A DNA stretch of 64,000 nt from Aliiroseovarius pelagivivens (lineage in GTDB: Bacteria; Pseudomonadota; Alphaproteobacteria; Rhodobacterales; Rhodobacteraceae). The DNA lies in assembly GCF_900302485.1 (NCBI RefSeq), contig NZ_OMOI01000001.1, positions 310,001 to 374,000 on the forward strand, in the 5' to 3' direction. The notes below the pieces were generated by a model. The model saw only the letters and a program-made list of their open reading frames with translations. It was not told where the DNA came from and searched no databases. The position numbers and the translations under genes were made by a program. Shown here piece by piece: positions 17,720-26,644 of this stretch (positions are counted from its first letter, which is position 1; each line of letters opens with the position of its first letter).

Positions 17720-18661
17720 ATGACAGACAGAATTGTTCAGCCCCTCCAGCAACCTAAAACGGCTGAAATGGCCAGCCGTATGACCGAGGACGTCAAAGGG
17801 CGGTCCCTTTGGGCAGACGCGCGCCGGCGCTTCGTGGCCAACAAAGCCGCGATGGTGTCAGTGGTCGTGCTGACGCTGATCGTACTCTTCTCGCTCTTTG
17901 GGCAGAGTATCAGCGACTACGATATCGAGACGATCGACTGGGACGTGCTTGGCAACGTGGCGACCGTGGGCCAACCCTCGGTCTCGAACGGGCACTATTT
18001 TGGCTTCGATGAAAATGGGCGCGACCTGTATAACCGTGTGGTCCAAGGCTCGCGTATCTCATTGGCCGTTGGCGTGATTGGCGCGCTGGTCGCGGTGATT
18101 GTCGGCACGATTTATGGCGCGACTGCTGGCTTCATCGGTGGGCGTGTGGACAGCGTCATGATGCGTTTGGTCGATATCTTCATGTCGATCCCGTATATGT
18201 TCGTGCTGATCCTGCTGCTGGTCGTCGCGGGCCGTTCGATCACCATGATCTTCGTGGGCATCGGCCTGACCGCATGGCTGGACATGAGCCGCATCGTCCG
18301 TGGTCAGACCCTGTCGATCAAGAACCGCGAGTTCGTGGAAGCTGCGATTGCCATCGGCGTGCCCACATGGCGCATCATCATCCGCCACATTGTGCCCAAC
18401 CTTCTGGGTGTGGTGGTGGTCTATGCGACGCTTCTTGTGCCGCAGATGATCCTGACCGAAAGCTTCATCTCGTTCCTTGGCCTTGGCGTTCAGGAACCCT
18501 TCACCAGCTGGGGTGCACTTCTGTCTGAAGGCACCAAGACCATGAACTATGGGACGCTCTGGCAGCTTGCCTTCCCGTTGTTCTTCTTCGTGGTCACCAT
18601 CTTCTGTTTCTTTTTCATCGGTGACGGTCTGCGCGATGCGCTGGACCCGAAAGACCGCTAA
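17720..18661 (+). CDS. oppC: Oligopeptide ABC transporter, permease
   Basis: 313 residues from the ATG at 17720; longer in-frame starts run back into oppB. OppC/DppC family: a cytosolic N-terminus of about 45 residues, first helix near 50-70, a periplasmic loop, and five further helices. The EAA-type loop is EAAIAIGVPTWRIIIRHIVP. It forms the heterodimeric permease with OppB and ends 14 bases before oppD. Confidence 0.92.
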   Translation: MTDRIVQPLQQPKTAEMASRMTEDVKGRSLWADARRRFVANKAAMVSVVVLTLIVLFSLFGQSISDYDIETIDWDVLGNVATVGQPSVSNGHYFGFDENGRDLYNRVVQGSRISLAVGVIGALVAVIVGTIYGATAGFIGGRVDSVMMRLVDIFMSIPYMFVLILLLVVAGRSITMIFVGIGLTAWLDMSRIVRGQTLSIKNREFVEAAIAIGVPTWRIIIRHIVPNLLGVVVVYATLLVPQMILTESFISFLGLGVQEPFTSWGALLSEGTKTMNYGTLWQLAFPLFFFVVTIFCFFFIGDGLRDALDPKDR

Positions 18662-18675
18662 GGGAGGCGTGAGTT

Positions 18676-19650
18676 ATGGCACTACTTGAAGTCCGTGACC
18701 TGAGCGTCAACTTCGACACACAGGATGGTACTGTGACCGCCGTGGACAAGATCAGCTTTGATCTGGAAGCCGGCGAAACCCTTGGCGTGGTGGGGGAAAG
18801 CGGATCGGGCAAAAGCCAGACTGTCTTCGCCATCATGGGCCTTTTGGCGCAGAACGGTAAAGCAACTGGATCGGTAAAGCTTGAGGGGCAAGAAATCCTC
18901 AACATGCCTGTGGCCAAGCTGAACAAAATCCGCGCCGAGCGGATTGCGATGATCTTTCAGGATCCGATGACCTGTCTGAATCCGTTCCTCAGAGTGTCCG
19001 ATCAGATGGCCGAGGTGCTGACCCATCACAAAGGGATCTCGAAATCAGCAGCGGTCAAACAGGCTGTCGACATGCTTGATGCCGTGCGCATTCCCGAAGC
19101 GAAACAGCGCGTGACGATGTATCCTCACGAGTTCTCGGGCGGGATGCGTCAGCGCGTGATGATCGCGATGTCGCTGCTGTGCAAGCCAGATATTCTGGTC
19201 GCGGACGAGCCCACGACCGCGCTGGATGTGACCGTTCAGGCGCAGATCATGAAGCTGCTTGAGGACCTGCAAAAGGACTTCAACATGGCCATCATTCTGA
19301 TCACCCATGACCTTGGCGTTATTGCGGGATCGTGTAAGGAAACGCTGGTTATGTATGGCGGTCAGCAGATGGAATATGGCACCACCAAGGGCCTGTTCGA
19401 GATGCCGACCCATCCCTACACGATGGGCCTTCTGAAAGCTGTGCCGCGTCTGGACATCGAAAGTGATACGCTGGCGACAATCCCCGGTAGCCCGCCCAAC
19501 ATGATGAACATGCCGAAGGGCTGCCCGTTCTCGCCGCGTTGCGAATTTGCGGATGATCGCTGCGTCGTCGAACGTCCGACGCTGGAAGGCGTTGCGGGGC
19601 GCGCGGTGCGCCACCGGGCCTGTCTGAAATCCTTGGAGGAGCTGTCATGA
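18676..19650 (+). CDS. oppD: Oligopeptide ABC transporter, ATP-binding protein
   Basis: 324 residues. Walker [10 protein letters not shown], signature [17 protein letters not shown], Walker [13 protein letters not shown] and H-loop ITHDLG are intact. The C-terminal oligopeptide-transporter extension with [14 protein letters not shown] holds the cysteines that can bind an iron-sulfur cluster in OppD/DppD proteins. It overlaps oppF by ATGA, so the two ATPases are made together. Confidence 0.92.
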   Translation: MALLEVRDLSVNFDTQDGTVTAVDKISFDLEAGETLGVVGESGSGKSQTVFAIMGLLAQNGKATGSVKLEGQEILNMPVAKLNKIRAERIAMIFQDPMTCLNPFLRVSDQMAEVLTHHKGISKSAAVKQAVDMLDAVRIPEAKQRVTMYPHEFSGGMRQRVMIAMSLLCKPDILVADEPTTALDVTVQAQIMKLLEDLQKDFNMAIILITHDLGVIAGSCKETLVMYGGQQMEYGTTKGLFEMPTHPYTMGLLKAVPRLDIESDTLATIPGSPPNMMNMPKGCPFSPRCEFADDRCVVERPTLEGVAGRAVRHRACLKSLEELS

Positions 19651-20633
19651 ACGTGCAATCCCCGCTTCTCTCTGTTCGCGACCTGAAGGTCTGGTTCGAC
19701 ATCAAACGTCAGGGCGCGATGCCTTGGACCCCAGTTGACAAACTGAAGGCTGTGGATGGGATCGACTTTGATCTGATGCCGGGCGAGACACTGGGCATCG
19801 TGGGCGAAAGCGGCTGTGGCAAGTCCACGCTGGCGCGCGCCATCATGCGCATGGTCCCAGCGGAAGCAGGCACCGTCCTTTGGTTGGGCAATGATCTGTT
19901 GCAGCTCAACAAGCACGACATGCGTGAGCATCGCAAAGAGATGCAGATGATCTTTCAGGATCCACTGGCGTCCCTGAACCCGCGTATGACCATCGGGCAA
20001 ATTGTGGCCGAGCCGTTAACCACTCACCACCCGAACCTGTCAGCTTCTGAAGTGAAAGACAGGGTGCGTGAAGTGCTGGATCGCGTTGGCATTCTGCCCA
20101 ACATGATCAACCGGTACCCGCACGAGTTTTCGGGCGGGCAATGTCAGCGGATCGGGATTGCGCGTGCCCTGATCGTGAAGCCGCAACTGATCATCTGTGA
20201 TGAACCTGTGTCCGCTTTGGACGTGTCCATTCAGGCGCAGGTGATCAACCTTCTGATGGAAATTCAGGAAGAGATGGGACTGAGCCTGATCTTCATCGCG
20301 CATGACCTGTCGGTGGTGAAACACATCTCGACCCGCGTGATGGTTCTGTATCTGGGCAATGTGGTCGAAATCAGCGAGTCAGCGCAGCTGTATCGTTCGC
20401 CCGGTCACCCTTATACCGAAGCGCTGATTTCTGCCGTGCCGATCCCGGATCCGAACGCGGAAGCCTCAAAAGAGGTGATGATCCTGGATGCCGATCTGCC
20501 ATCGCCGTTGAACCCACCATCCGGCTGTGTATTCCGCACGCGCTGCCCGATTGCCGGGCCGGAATGCGCGGAAACGAAGCCGCCCCTGACGGATCGCGGC
20601 AATGGTCAGCAAGTGGCCTGTCACAAACGCTAA
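19647..20633 (+). CDS. oppF: Oligopeptide ABC transporter, ATP-binding protein
   Basis: 328 residues. Walker [10 protein letters not shown], signature [17 protein letters not shown], Walker [13 protein letters not shown] and H-loop IAHDLSVV. The C-terminal [14 protein letters not shown] motif is that of the OppD/F extension. Last gene of the opp operon, followed directly by a strong terminator. Confidence 0.92.
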   Translation: MNVQSPLLSVRDLKVWFDIKRQGAMPWTPVDKLKAVDGIDFDLMPGETLGIVGESGCGKSTLARAIMRMVPAEAGTVLWLGNDLLQLNKHDMREHRKEMQMIFQDPLASLNPRMTIGQIVAEPLTTHHPNLSASEVKDRVREVLDRVGILPNMINRYPHEFSGGQCQRIGIARALIVKPQLIICDEPVSALDVSIQAQVINLLMEIQEEMGLSLIFIAHDLSVVKHISTRVMVLYLGNVVEISESAQLYRSPGHPYTEALISAVPIPDPNAEASKEVMILDADLPSPLNPPSGCVFRTRCPIAGPECAETKPPLTDRGNGQQVACHKR

Positions 20634-20635
20634 TG

Positions 20636-20664
20636 AAAACCCCGGCCAAGTGCCGGGGTTTTTT
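20636..20664. terminator. Bidirectional terminator between oppF and copZ
   Basis: Stem AAAACCCCGGC / GCCGGGGTTTT (20636-20646 with 20652-20662), loop CAAGT, then T-run. It serves the opp operon on the plus strand and copZ on the minus strand. Confidence 0.9.
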
Positions 20665-20854
20665 ATTTTGCGCTGGCGGGAAAGCCGATCTCGTCCAGTG
20701 CGTCGATGACGGCGGCGGGCTCCAGCCCCTCGACCTTCACGTCGCGGGCGTCCATGTCGAAGTCTAGGGTGACCTCGCCCATCCCTTCCAGCGCTTCAGT
20801 GATCGAGGCTTTGCAATGGCCGCAGCTCATATCGGGGACGTGGAAAGTGGTCAT
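20663..20854 (-). CDS. copZ: Copper chaperone, heavy-metal-associated domain
   Basis: 63 residues from the ATG at 20854, preceded by AGGAG; the longer frame upstream runs through the promoter. A single HMA domain with the metal site MSCGHC at residues 9-14. It shuttles Cu(I) in the cytosol to the P-type ATPase encoded divergently at 20988. A 17-bp perfect palindrome overlaps its likely promoter. Confidence 0.9.
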   Translation of the reverse strand: MTTFHVPDMSCGHCKASITEALEGMGEVTLDFDMDARDVKVEGLEPAAVIDALDEIGFPASAK

Positions 20855-20872
20855 GGTGGCTCCTGTCGTGAT

Positions 20873-20889
20873 CTGTATTCTGAATACAG
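20873..20889 (-). promoter_or_regulatory. 17-bp palindromic operator over the copZ promoter
   Basis: CTGTATTCTGAATACAG is a perfect inverted repeat around a central base. On the minus strand a -35 like TTGACC (20903-20908) and a -10 like TATTCA (20881-20886) are 16 bases apart, so the palindrome covers the -10, the position expected for a repressor site. It differs from the CueR-type dyad upstream of copA. Regulator unknown. Confidence 0.55.
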
Positions 20890-20932
20890 CGCCTATTTCG
20901 GTGGTCAACATGGCAAATTCACCGCGCACCCC

Positions 20933-20963
20933 TTGACCTTCCAGTCACTGGAACCCCTATCTA
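20933..20963 (+). promoter_or_regulatory. CueR/MerR-type copA promoter
   Basis: TTGACC at 20933-20938 and TATCTA at 20958-20963 are separated by 19 bases, the over-long spacer typical of MerR-family promoters. The dyad TTCCAGTCACTGGAA (20939-20953) lies in the spacer where CueR/HmrR binds and untwists DNA. The regulator gene is at 23447. Confidence 0.8.
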
Positions 20964-20987
20964 TACTCCGTCACACCGGAGAATCTT

Positions 20988-23450
20988 ATGGCTGCGCTGA
21001 AAACACTAACTCTCGAGCTGGAAAACCTATCCTGCGCGTCCTGCGTCGGACGGGCCGAGCGTGCGTTGGACTCGGTCGAAGGCGTGGACGCGGCTCCGGT
21101 GAACCTTGCCACGGAAACGGCGCGGGTGTCCTTTGCAGCCCCCGCCACCACTGAAAACCTTGCCACCGCGTTGGATCGCGCGGGCTATCCTGCGCGGCGT
21201 GACACGGTTGTTCTGGACGTGCAGTCCATGTCTTGTGCCGCCTGTGTGGGCCGGGTCGAGCGGATGCTGAAAGCCACGCCCGGTGTGCTGGATGCGCGGG
21301 TGAACCTTGCCTCGGAACGCGCGTTCGTGACCTTTCTGACGGGATCCGTGACGCCCGAGGCGCTGTCGGCGAAGACTACCAAGGCGGGTTTTCCGACGAC
21401 ACCGCGCGCGGATAGCAGCTCTGCTGGGCCGCGCGACAAAGCGGACGAGGCACGGGCGTTGAAACACAAGGCCCTGCTGGCTGCTGCCCTGACCCTGCCG
21501 GTCTTCGTGATCGAAATGGGCGGGCATCTCTTTCCGCCCTTCCACCATTGGGTCATGCGCAACATTGGGCAGGCGAACTCGCACTGGCTTCAACTGATCC
21601 TGACAACAATTGTTCTGTTCGGCCCCGGTCGCCTGTTTTTTGCCAAGGGCATTCCCGCCCTTCTTCGTGGTGCGCCTGAAATGAACGCGCTGGTCGCGCT
21701 TGGTGCATCGGCGGCTTACCTTTATTCTCTGGTGTCGGTCCTCACCCCCGGCATCCTGCCCCCGGGCACCGTGAACGTGTATTTCGAGGCCGCCGCTGTC
21801 ATTGTCACCCTGATCCTTGTCGGTCGCTGGATGGAGGCCCGTGCCAAGGGCCGCACTGGCGAAGCGATCCGGGCGTTGGTCGAACTTGCGCCGGACGAAG
21901 CCACGGTCGAGGTTGAGGGCCGCCAGATCACCCGCCCCGTCGCGCAGGTCATCACCGGCGAGGTCATCGTGATCCGCCCTGGCGAACGTGTCCCTCTGGA
22001 TGCCGAAATCATCGAGGGCGAAAGCCTTGTCGACGAAAGCATGATCACTGGGGAACCGGTGCCCGTCGCGAAATCATCGGGCAGCCCGATCACCGGAGGC
22101 ACAGTGAACGGCACCGGTGCCCTGAAAGCGCGTGTGACCGCTGTTGGCCCTGACACGATGCTGTCGCAAATCGTGCGCATGGTTGAAGACGCCCAAGGCG
22201 CGCGGCTGCCCATTCAGGCGCTGGTCGACCGGATCACCGCCGTGTTTGTCCCGGTTGTGATGGCCGTCGCGGTGCTGACCGTCGCGGTCTGGCTGCTGAT
22301 CGGGCCCGATCCCGCGCTGGGATTGGCGCTGGTAGCGGGTGTGTCCGTGCTGATCATCGCCTGCCCTTGTGCAATGGGCTTGGCCACGCCGACCTCGATC
22401 ATGGTGGGGACAGGTCGCGCCGCGCAGCTGGGCGTGCTCTTCCGGCGCGGAGACGCGTTGCAAGCGCTGCAATCGGTGGATGTGGTTGCCTTCGACAAAA
22501 CCGGCACCTTGACCGAAGGGCGGCCTGCGCTGACCGCTTACGAGGTTGCAGACGGGCAGGATGCCGACACGCTTCTTGCCCTGATCGCAGGGGCCGAGGC
22601 GCAAAGCGAACACCCCTTGGCGCAGGCCATTCTGTCCGGCGCGACAGATCGCGGCCTAACGCCAGCAAAGGTCAGCGCCGTCCAAACTGAAACCGGTTTC
22701 GGCCTGTCTGCAGATGCCGAGGGCAAGCGCATGTTGATCGGCTCGCAGCAATATATGGCGCGCGAGGGCGTACCTCTGACGGATCTTGTCGACCGGGCCG
22801 ATCCCATGCGCGCGGATGGTCAGACCGTGTTCTTCGCGGCCTATGACGGGCAGCTCGCCGCGTTGATAGGTGTCGCCGACCCGGTGAAACCCGATACGTC
22901 AAACGCGCTGAATGCATTGCGGGCGATGGGCAAAGAACTGGTGATGGTCACCGGCGACGACACGGCCACCGCCGCCGCCATTGCCGACCGGTTGGAGATC
23001 GACCGCGTGGTCGCAGGTGTTGTTCCGGGTGAGAAGCTTCAAACCATTGCGGATATGCAGGCCGAAGGTCGCAAGGTCGCCTTCGTCGGGGACGGCATCA
23101 ACGACGCCCCGGCATTGGCCCAAGCAGATGTAGGCATCGCAATCGGAACCGGCACGGACGTGGCTATCGAAGCGGCCGACGTGGTCCTGTCCTCGGGCGC
23201 GCTGTCGGGTGTCGTGAACGCGTTGCAGGTCAGCCGCCGCACCATGACCAACATCCGCCAGAACCTCTTTTGGGCGTTTGGCTACAACGTCGCTTTAGTG
23301 CCGGTCGCCGCTGGCGTGCTTTATCCCATCTGGGGTGTGCTGTTGTCGCCGATGTTGGGGGCAGGGGCAATGGCTGCATCCTCGGTTCTGGTTCTGACCA
23401 ACGCCCTGCGCCTGCGGTTCATCAAGCCCGCGCTGAAGGAGGCCACATGA
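20988..23450 (+). CDS. copA: Copper-exporting P1B-type ATPase
   Basis: 820 residues. Two N-terminal HMA domains with SCASCVG and SCAACVG metal sites, eight predicted helices, the transmembrane copper motif CPCAMGLATP, phosphorylation site DKTGTLT, HP motif SEHPLA and hinge GDGINDAPAL. It pumps Cu(I) to the periplasm using ATP. The CPC motif and two HMA domains specify copper/silver rather than zinc or cadmium. It overlaps the cueR start by ATGA, and the divergent copZ supplies the metal. Confidence 0.95.
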   Translation: MAALKTLTLELENLSCASCVGRAERALDSVEGVDAAPVNLATETARVSFAAPATTENLATALDRAGYPARRDTVVLDVQSMSCAACVGRVERMLKATPGVLDARVNLASERAFVTFLTGSVTPEALSAKTTKAGFPTTPRADSSSAGPRDKADEARALKHKALLAAALTLPVFVIEMGGHLFPPFHHWVMRNIGQANSHWLQLILTTIVLFGPGRLFFAKGIPALLRGAPEMNALVALGASAAYLYSLVSVLTPGILPPGTVNVYFEAAAVIVTLILVGRWMEARAKGRTGEAIRALVELAPDEATVEVEGRQITRPVAQVITGEVIVIRPGERVPLDAEIIEGESLVDESMITGEPVPVAKSSGSPITGGTVNGTGALKARVTAVGPDTMLSQIVRMVEDAQGARLPIQALVDRITAVFVPVVMAVAVLTVAVWLLIGPDPALGLALVAGVSVLIIACPCAMGLATPTSIMVGTGRAAQLGVLFRRGDALQALQSVDVVAFDKTGTLTEGRPALTAYEVADGQDADTLLALIAGAEAQSEHPLAQAILSGATDRGLTPAKVSAVQTETGFGLSADAEGKRMLIGSQQYMAREGVPLTDLVDRADPMRADGQTVFFAAYDGQLAALIGVADPVKPDTSNALNALRAMGKELVMVTGDDTATAAAIADRLEIDRVVAGVVPGEKLQTIADMQAEGRKVAFVGDGINDAPALAQADVGIAIGTGTDVAIEAADVVLSSGALSGVVNALQVSRRTMTNIRQNLFWAFGYNVALVPVAAGVLYPIWGVLLSPMLGAGAMAASSVLVLTNALRLRFIKPALKEAT

Positions 23451-23848
23451 ATATCTCGGACGCCGCCACCCAGACGGGCCTGCCCGCCAAAACCATCCGT
23501 TATTACGAAGAGATCGGGCTGGTCACGCCCTCGCGCAACTCCAACGGCTACCGTGTGTTTGGCGAGACCGAGCTGCACAAGCTGACCTTCCTCGCCCGCT
23601 CCCGCGCGCTGGGTTTCTCGATCGAGGATTGCCGCACGCTGCTGGCCCTTTACGAGGATCAATCCCGCGCCAGTTCCGACGTCAAACGCATCGCGCGCAC
23701 CCATCTGGACGAGATCGAGGCGAAGATTACCGACCTGATCGCCATGCGTGATACGCTGTCCCATCTGGTGCAGGCTTGCGCCGGGGATGACCGCCCTGAT
23801 TGTCCGATCCTTAAGGGCATCGAAGCCACATCTGTGTCAAAAGCTTGA
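23447..23848 (+). CDS. cueR: MerR-family copper-responsive regulator
   Basis: 133 residues from the ATG at 23447 that overlaps the copA stop. N-terminal winged helix-turn-helix (AATQTGLPAKTIRYYEEIGL), long dimerisation helix, and a C-terminal metal loop with two cysteines, CAGDDRPDCPIL, as in CueR/HmrR for Cu(I). It should activate the copA promoter at 20933 and therefore its own gene, since the two are co-transcribed. Confidence 0.9.
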   Translation: MNISDAATQTGLPAKTIRYYEEIGLVTPSRNSNGYRVFGETELHKLTFLARSRALGFSIEDCRTLLALYEDQSRASSDVKRIARTHLDEIEAKITDLIAMRDTLSHLVQACAGDDRPDCPILKGIEATSVSKA

Positions 23849-23938
23849 GGCACATCAAAGACTCGCGGGTTGTCGTGGCGTTTATCCATGAACGAAGCTG
23901 CGCTGAGTATGAAAGCGCAATCGCAAAGGATTCGTCTG

Positions 23939-26620
23939 ATGGACAAAAGCCCGCTGACCCCGCTTTTCGATCCCACCTCGGTCGCCGTGTTCGGGGCAAG
24001 CCCCAGCGGTGATTCAGTTGGCGCGATGGCATGGCGCAACTTGGTGGCTGGCGAGTTCGAGGGTACCCTTTATCCGATCAACCCGAAACACAAATCCATC
24101 GGGGATGCGACGTGCTATCGCCGTATCACGGATCTGCCGGACGAAGTAGATTTGGCCGTAATCGCAACGCCTGCGCACACCGTGCCCGGTATCATGCGCG
24201 ACTGTGCTGAGGCCGGCGTGAAATCTGCCATTATCCTGTCGGCGGGCTTTGGAGAAGGGGATGGTCGCGGCAAGGATCTGGAAGCGCAGGTGGTGGCTGC
24301 CGCGCGCAAGGGCGGCATCCGTTTTATGGGGCCGAACTGTGTTGGTCTGGTGCGTCCATGGCTGGGGCTTGATGCTAGTTTTCTACGCTCGGACCCGCCC
24401 AAGGGCCGGCTGGCATTCGTTTCCCAATCCGGCGCACTGGTCTCGGCCATTGCCGACTGGGCCGGGCCGCATCACTCGGGCTTTTCCGCCATGGTCAGCC
24501 TTGGCAACTCAACCAATATCGATTTCGGAGACGTGCTGGATTTTCTGGCAATGGATCCGCGCACCGATGCTATCTTGCTGTACATTGAAGGCATCAAGGA
24601 TGCGCAGAATTTCATGTCGGCGCTGCGCCGGGCGTCGCGTCTGAAACCGGTGATCGTACTGAAATCTGGCCGCCACGCGACCAGCTCTCAGGCGGCCCAT
24701 ACGCACACGGGCGCGTTGATCGGCTCGGATGATGTGTTCGACGCGGCGCTGGAGCGGGCAGGTGCAGTGCGTGTCGGTACTTTGGGTCAGCTGTTCGCCG
24801 CGGCAGAAATTCTAGCCAACACACGCAAGGTGAATGGCGATCGTCTGTGCATCATCACGAATGGCGGCGGGTCTGGCGTTCTGGCCGCTGACCGCGCTGG
24901 TGATCTGGACATCGCGCTGCCGCCGCTATCGGATGCCACCAAAGCAAAGCTGGACAAAGTGCTGCCCGCGTTTTGGAGCCACGCCAACCCGGTCGATATT
25001 CTGGGCGATGCGGACCCTGCGACCTATGCAGCAGCGGTGAAAGCCGCGCTTGCCGACCCTGACAATGACGGCGTTCTGGTGATGCTGACCCCGCAGGCGA
25101 TGACGGATGCCGTCGCTACTGCCCAAGCTGTAGTGGACGCGCTGCCCCGGCGGCGCAAGAAGCCGGTGCTGGCCTGCTGGCTGGGTGAGCCATCGGTCGA
25201 GGAAGGCCGTGCCATCCTGTCCAAAGCAGGGGTGCCGGATTTCCAAACGCCTGAACGGGCGGTCGAAGGGTTCAGCTATCTGGTGCAACACCGGCGCAAC
25301 CGCAAACTGGCATTGGAAGTTCCACGTGCCCGCGCGTTCGAAAAGGGGCTGGATCTGGACGGCGCGCGCCTGATCATCGCGTCGGCCTTGTCAGATGGGC
25401 GCAAGATGCTGTCGGACACGGAAAGCAAGGCGCTGCTGAAGGCCTTCAACATTCCGGTGAACATGACGATCGAGGCGACGACGCACTCGCAGGCTTTGGT
25501 TGCGGCTGAATCCGTAGGCTATCCGGTGGCGATGAAGATTGCTTCGCCCGACATCACACACAAGACCAATGTAGGCGGGGTGCGGGTGAACGTGGCCCAT
25601 GCGACGTCGGTCTCGCGGGTGTTCCATGAGCTGGTCAAATCTGCCAAGGCCGCAAGGCCCGAGGCGCAGATCAATGGCATTACGGTTGAACCTATGGCCA
25701 ACCTGAAAGACCCACGCGAGCTGGTGATCGGGGCCAGCCGAGACCCGGTTTTCGGCCCCACAGTTCTGTTCGGAGCAGGCGGCACAATGGTCGAGGTGAT
25801 GAAAGACAGCGCGGTCGCGCTTCCTCCTCTGAACGCGGTTCTGTCCGAACGATTGATCAACAAAACGCGCGTGTCAAAAGCCTTAGAAAGCTTCCGCGAT
25901 GCGGCCCCCGTGGACCGCGATGCGCTGGTTGATGTGCTAAAACGCGTGTCGATCATCGTCAGCGAACTGCCTGAAATCACCGAGTTGGACATCAACCCAC
26001 TGTTTGCCAGCCCGGACGGGGTGTTGGCGGTGGATGCGCGGATCTCGGTCCAGCGGGCCCCCGCAAAGGACGGTCCCTATGACCACATGGCGATCCATCC
26101 CTATCCGCGCCACCTTGCACGCGAGACCTTCTTGTCGGACGGTACGCTTCTTGTGATCCGCCCGATCCGGCCCGAAGATGCCGAGTATCTGCAATCCTTC
26201 ATGCGTGACCTGTCGCCCGAGGCCAAGAAAATGCGGTTCATGGGCTCGGTAAATGAACTCAGCCCAGAAATGTTGGCTCAGTTCTCAGCCATCGACTATC
26301 GCCGCGAAATGGCCCTTGGCGCCATGGCCGAGATCGACGGGAAGGATGTGTTGGTCGGGGTGGCGCGATATGTGATCAACCCGGATCAGAAAAGCTGCGA
26401 ATTTGCCATCGTCGTGTCGGACCGGATCCAGCATCAGGGTCTTGGTACGCGGCTGATGAAAGGGCTGTTCAGCGCGGCACAGCATCACGGGCTTGATGTG
26501 ATTGAAGGGACGGTTCTGAAAAAGAACGACCCAATGCTTCGCTTAATGAAAGAGCTGGGCTTTTCCCAGCGGCCAGACCCCGATGACCGCGATGTGGTCA
26601 TCGTTGAACGCTGGCTTTGA
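23939..26620 (+). CDS. Acyl-CoA synthetase (NDP-forming)/GNAT fusion, Pat-like
   Basis: 893 residues from the ATG at 23939 (AAAGGA upstream; further in-frame ATGs at 23888 and 23909). Order: CoA-binding Rossmann domain (FGASPSGDSVG), succinyl-CoA-synthetase-like domain, ATP-grasp domain (~430-720), then a GNAT acetyltransferase domain from about residue 730 with the acetyl-CoA loop QHQGLGTRLMKG. This is the layout of the protein lysine acetyltransferases Pat/PatZ. The phospho-histidine motif of active NDP-forming synthetases appears kept (H256 in THTGAL), so the synthetase half may work. It is followed 24 bases later by a deacetylase-family gene, supporting a protein acylation role. Confidence 0.85.
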   Translation: MDKSPLTPLFDPTSVAVFGASPSGDSVGAMAWRNLVAGEFEGTLYPINPKHKSIGDATCYRRITDLPDEVDLAVIATPAHTVPGIMRDCAEAGVKSAIILSAGFGEGDGRGKDLEAQVVAAARKGGIRFMGPNCVGLVRPWLGLDASFLRSDPPKGRLAFVSQSGALVSAIADWAGPHHSGFSAMVSLGNSTNIDFGDVLDFLAMDPRTDAILLYIEGIKDAQNFMSALRRASRLKPVIVLKSGRHATSSQAAHTHTGALIGSDDVFDAALERAGAVRVGTLGQLFAAAEILANTRKVNGDRLCIITNGGGSGVLAADRAGDLDIALPPLSDATKAKLDKVLPAFWSHANPVDILGDADPATYAAAVKAALADPDNDGVLVMLTPQAMTDAVATAQAVVDALPRRRKKPVLACWLGEPSVEEGRAILSKAGVPDFQTPERAVEGFSYLVQHRRNRKLALEVPRARAFEKGLDLDGARLIIASALSDGRKMLSDTESKALLKAFNIPVNMTIEATTHSQALVAAESVGYPVAMKIASPDITHKTNVGGVRVNVAHATSVSRVFHELVKSAKAARPEAQINGITVEPMANLKDPRELVIGASRDPVFGPTVLFGAGGTMVEVMKDSAVALPPLNAVLSERLINKTRVSKALESFRDAAPVDRDALVDVLKRVSIIVSELPEITELDINPLFASPDGVLAVDARISVQRAPAKDGPYDHMAIHPYPRHLARETFLSDGTLLVIRPIRPEDAEYLQSFMRDLSPEAKKMRFMGSVNELSPEMLAQFSAIDYRREMALGAMAEIDGKDVLVGVARYVINPDQKSCEFAIVVSDRIQHQGLGTRLMKGLFSAAQHHGLDVIEGTVLKKNDPMLRLMKELGFSQRPDPDDRDVVIVERWL

Positions 26621-26644
26621 ATAGGAATTGGGGGAGGAGACCAA

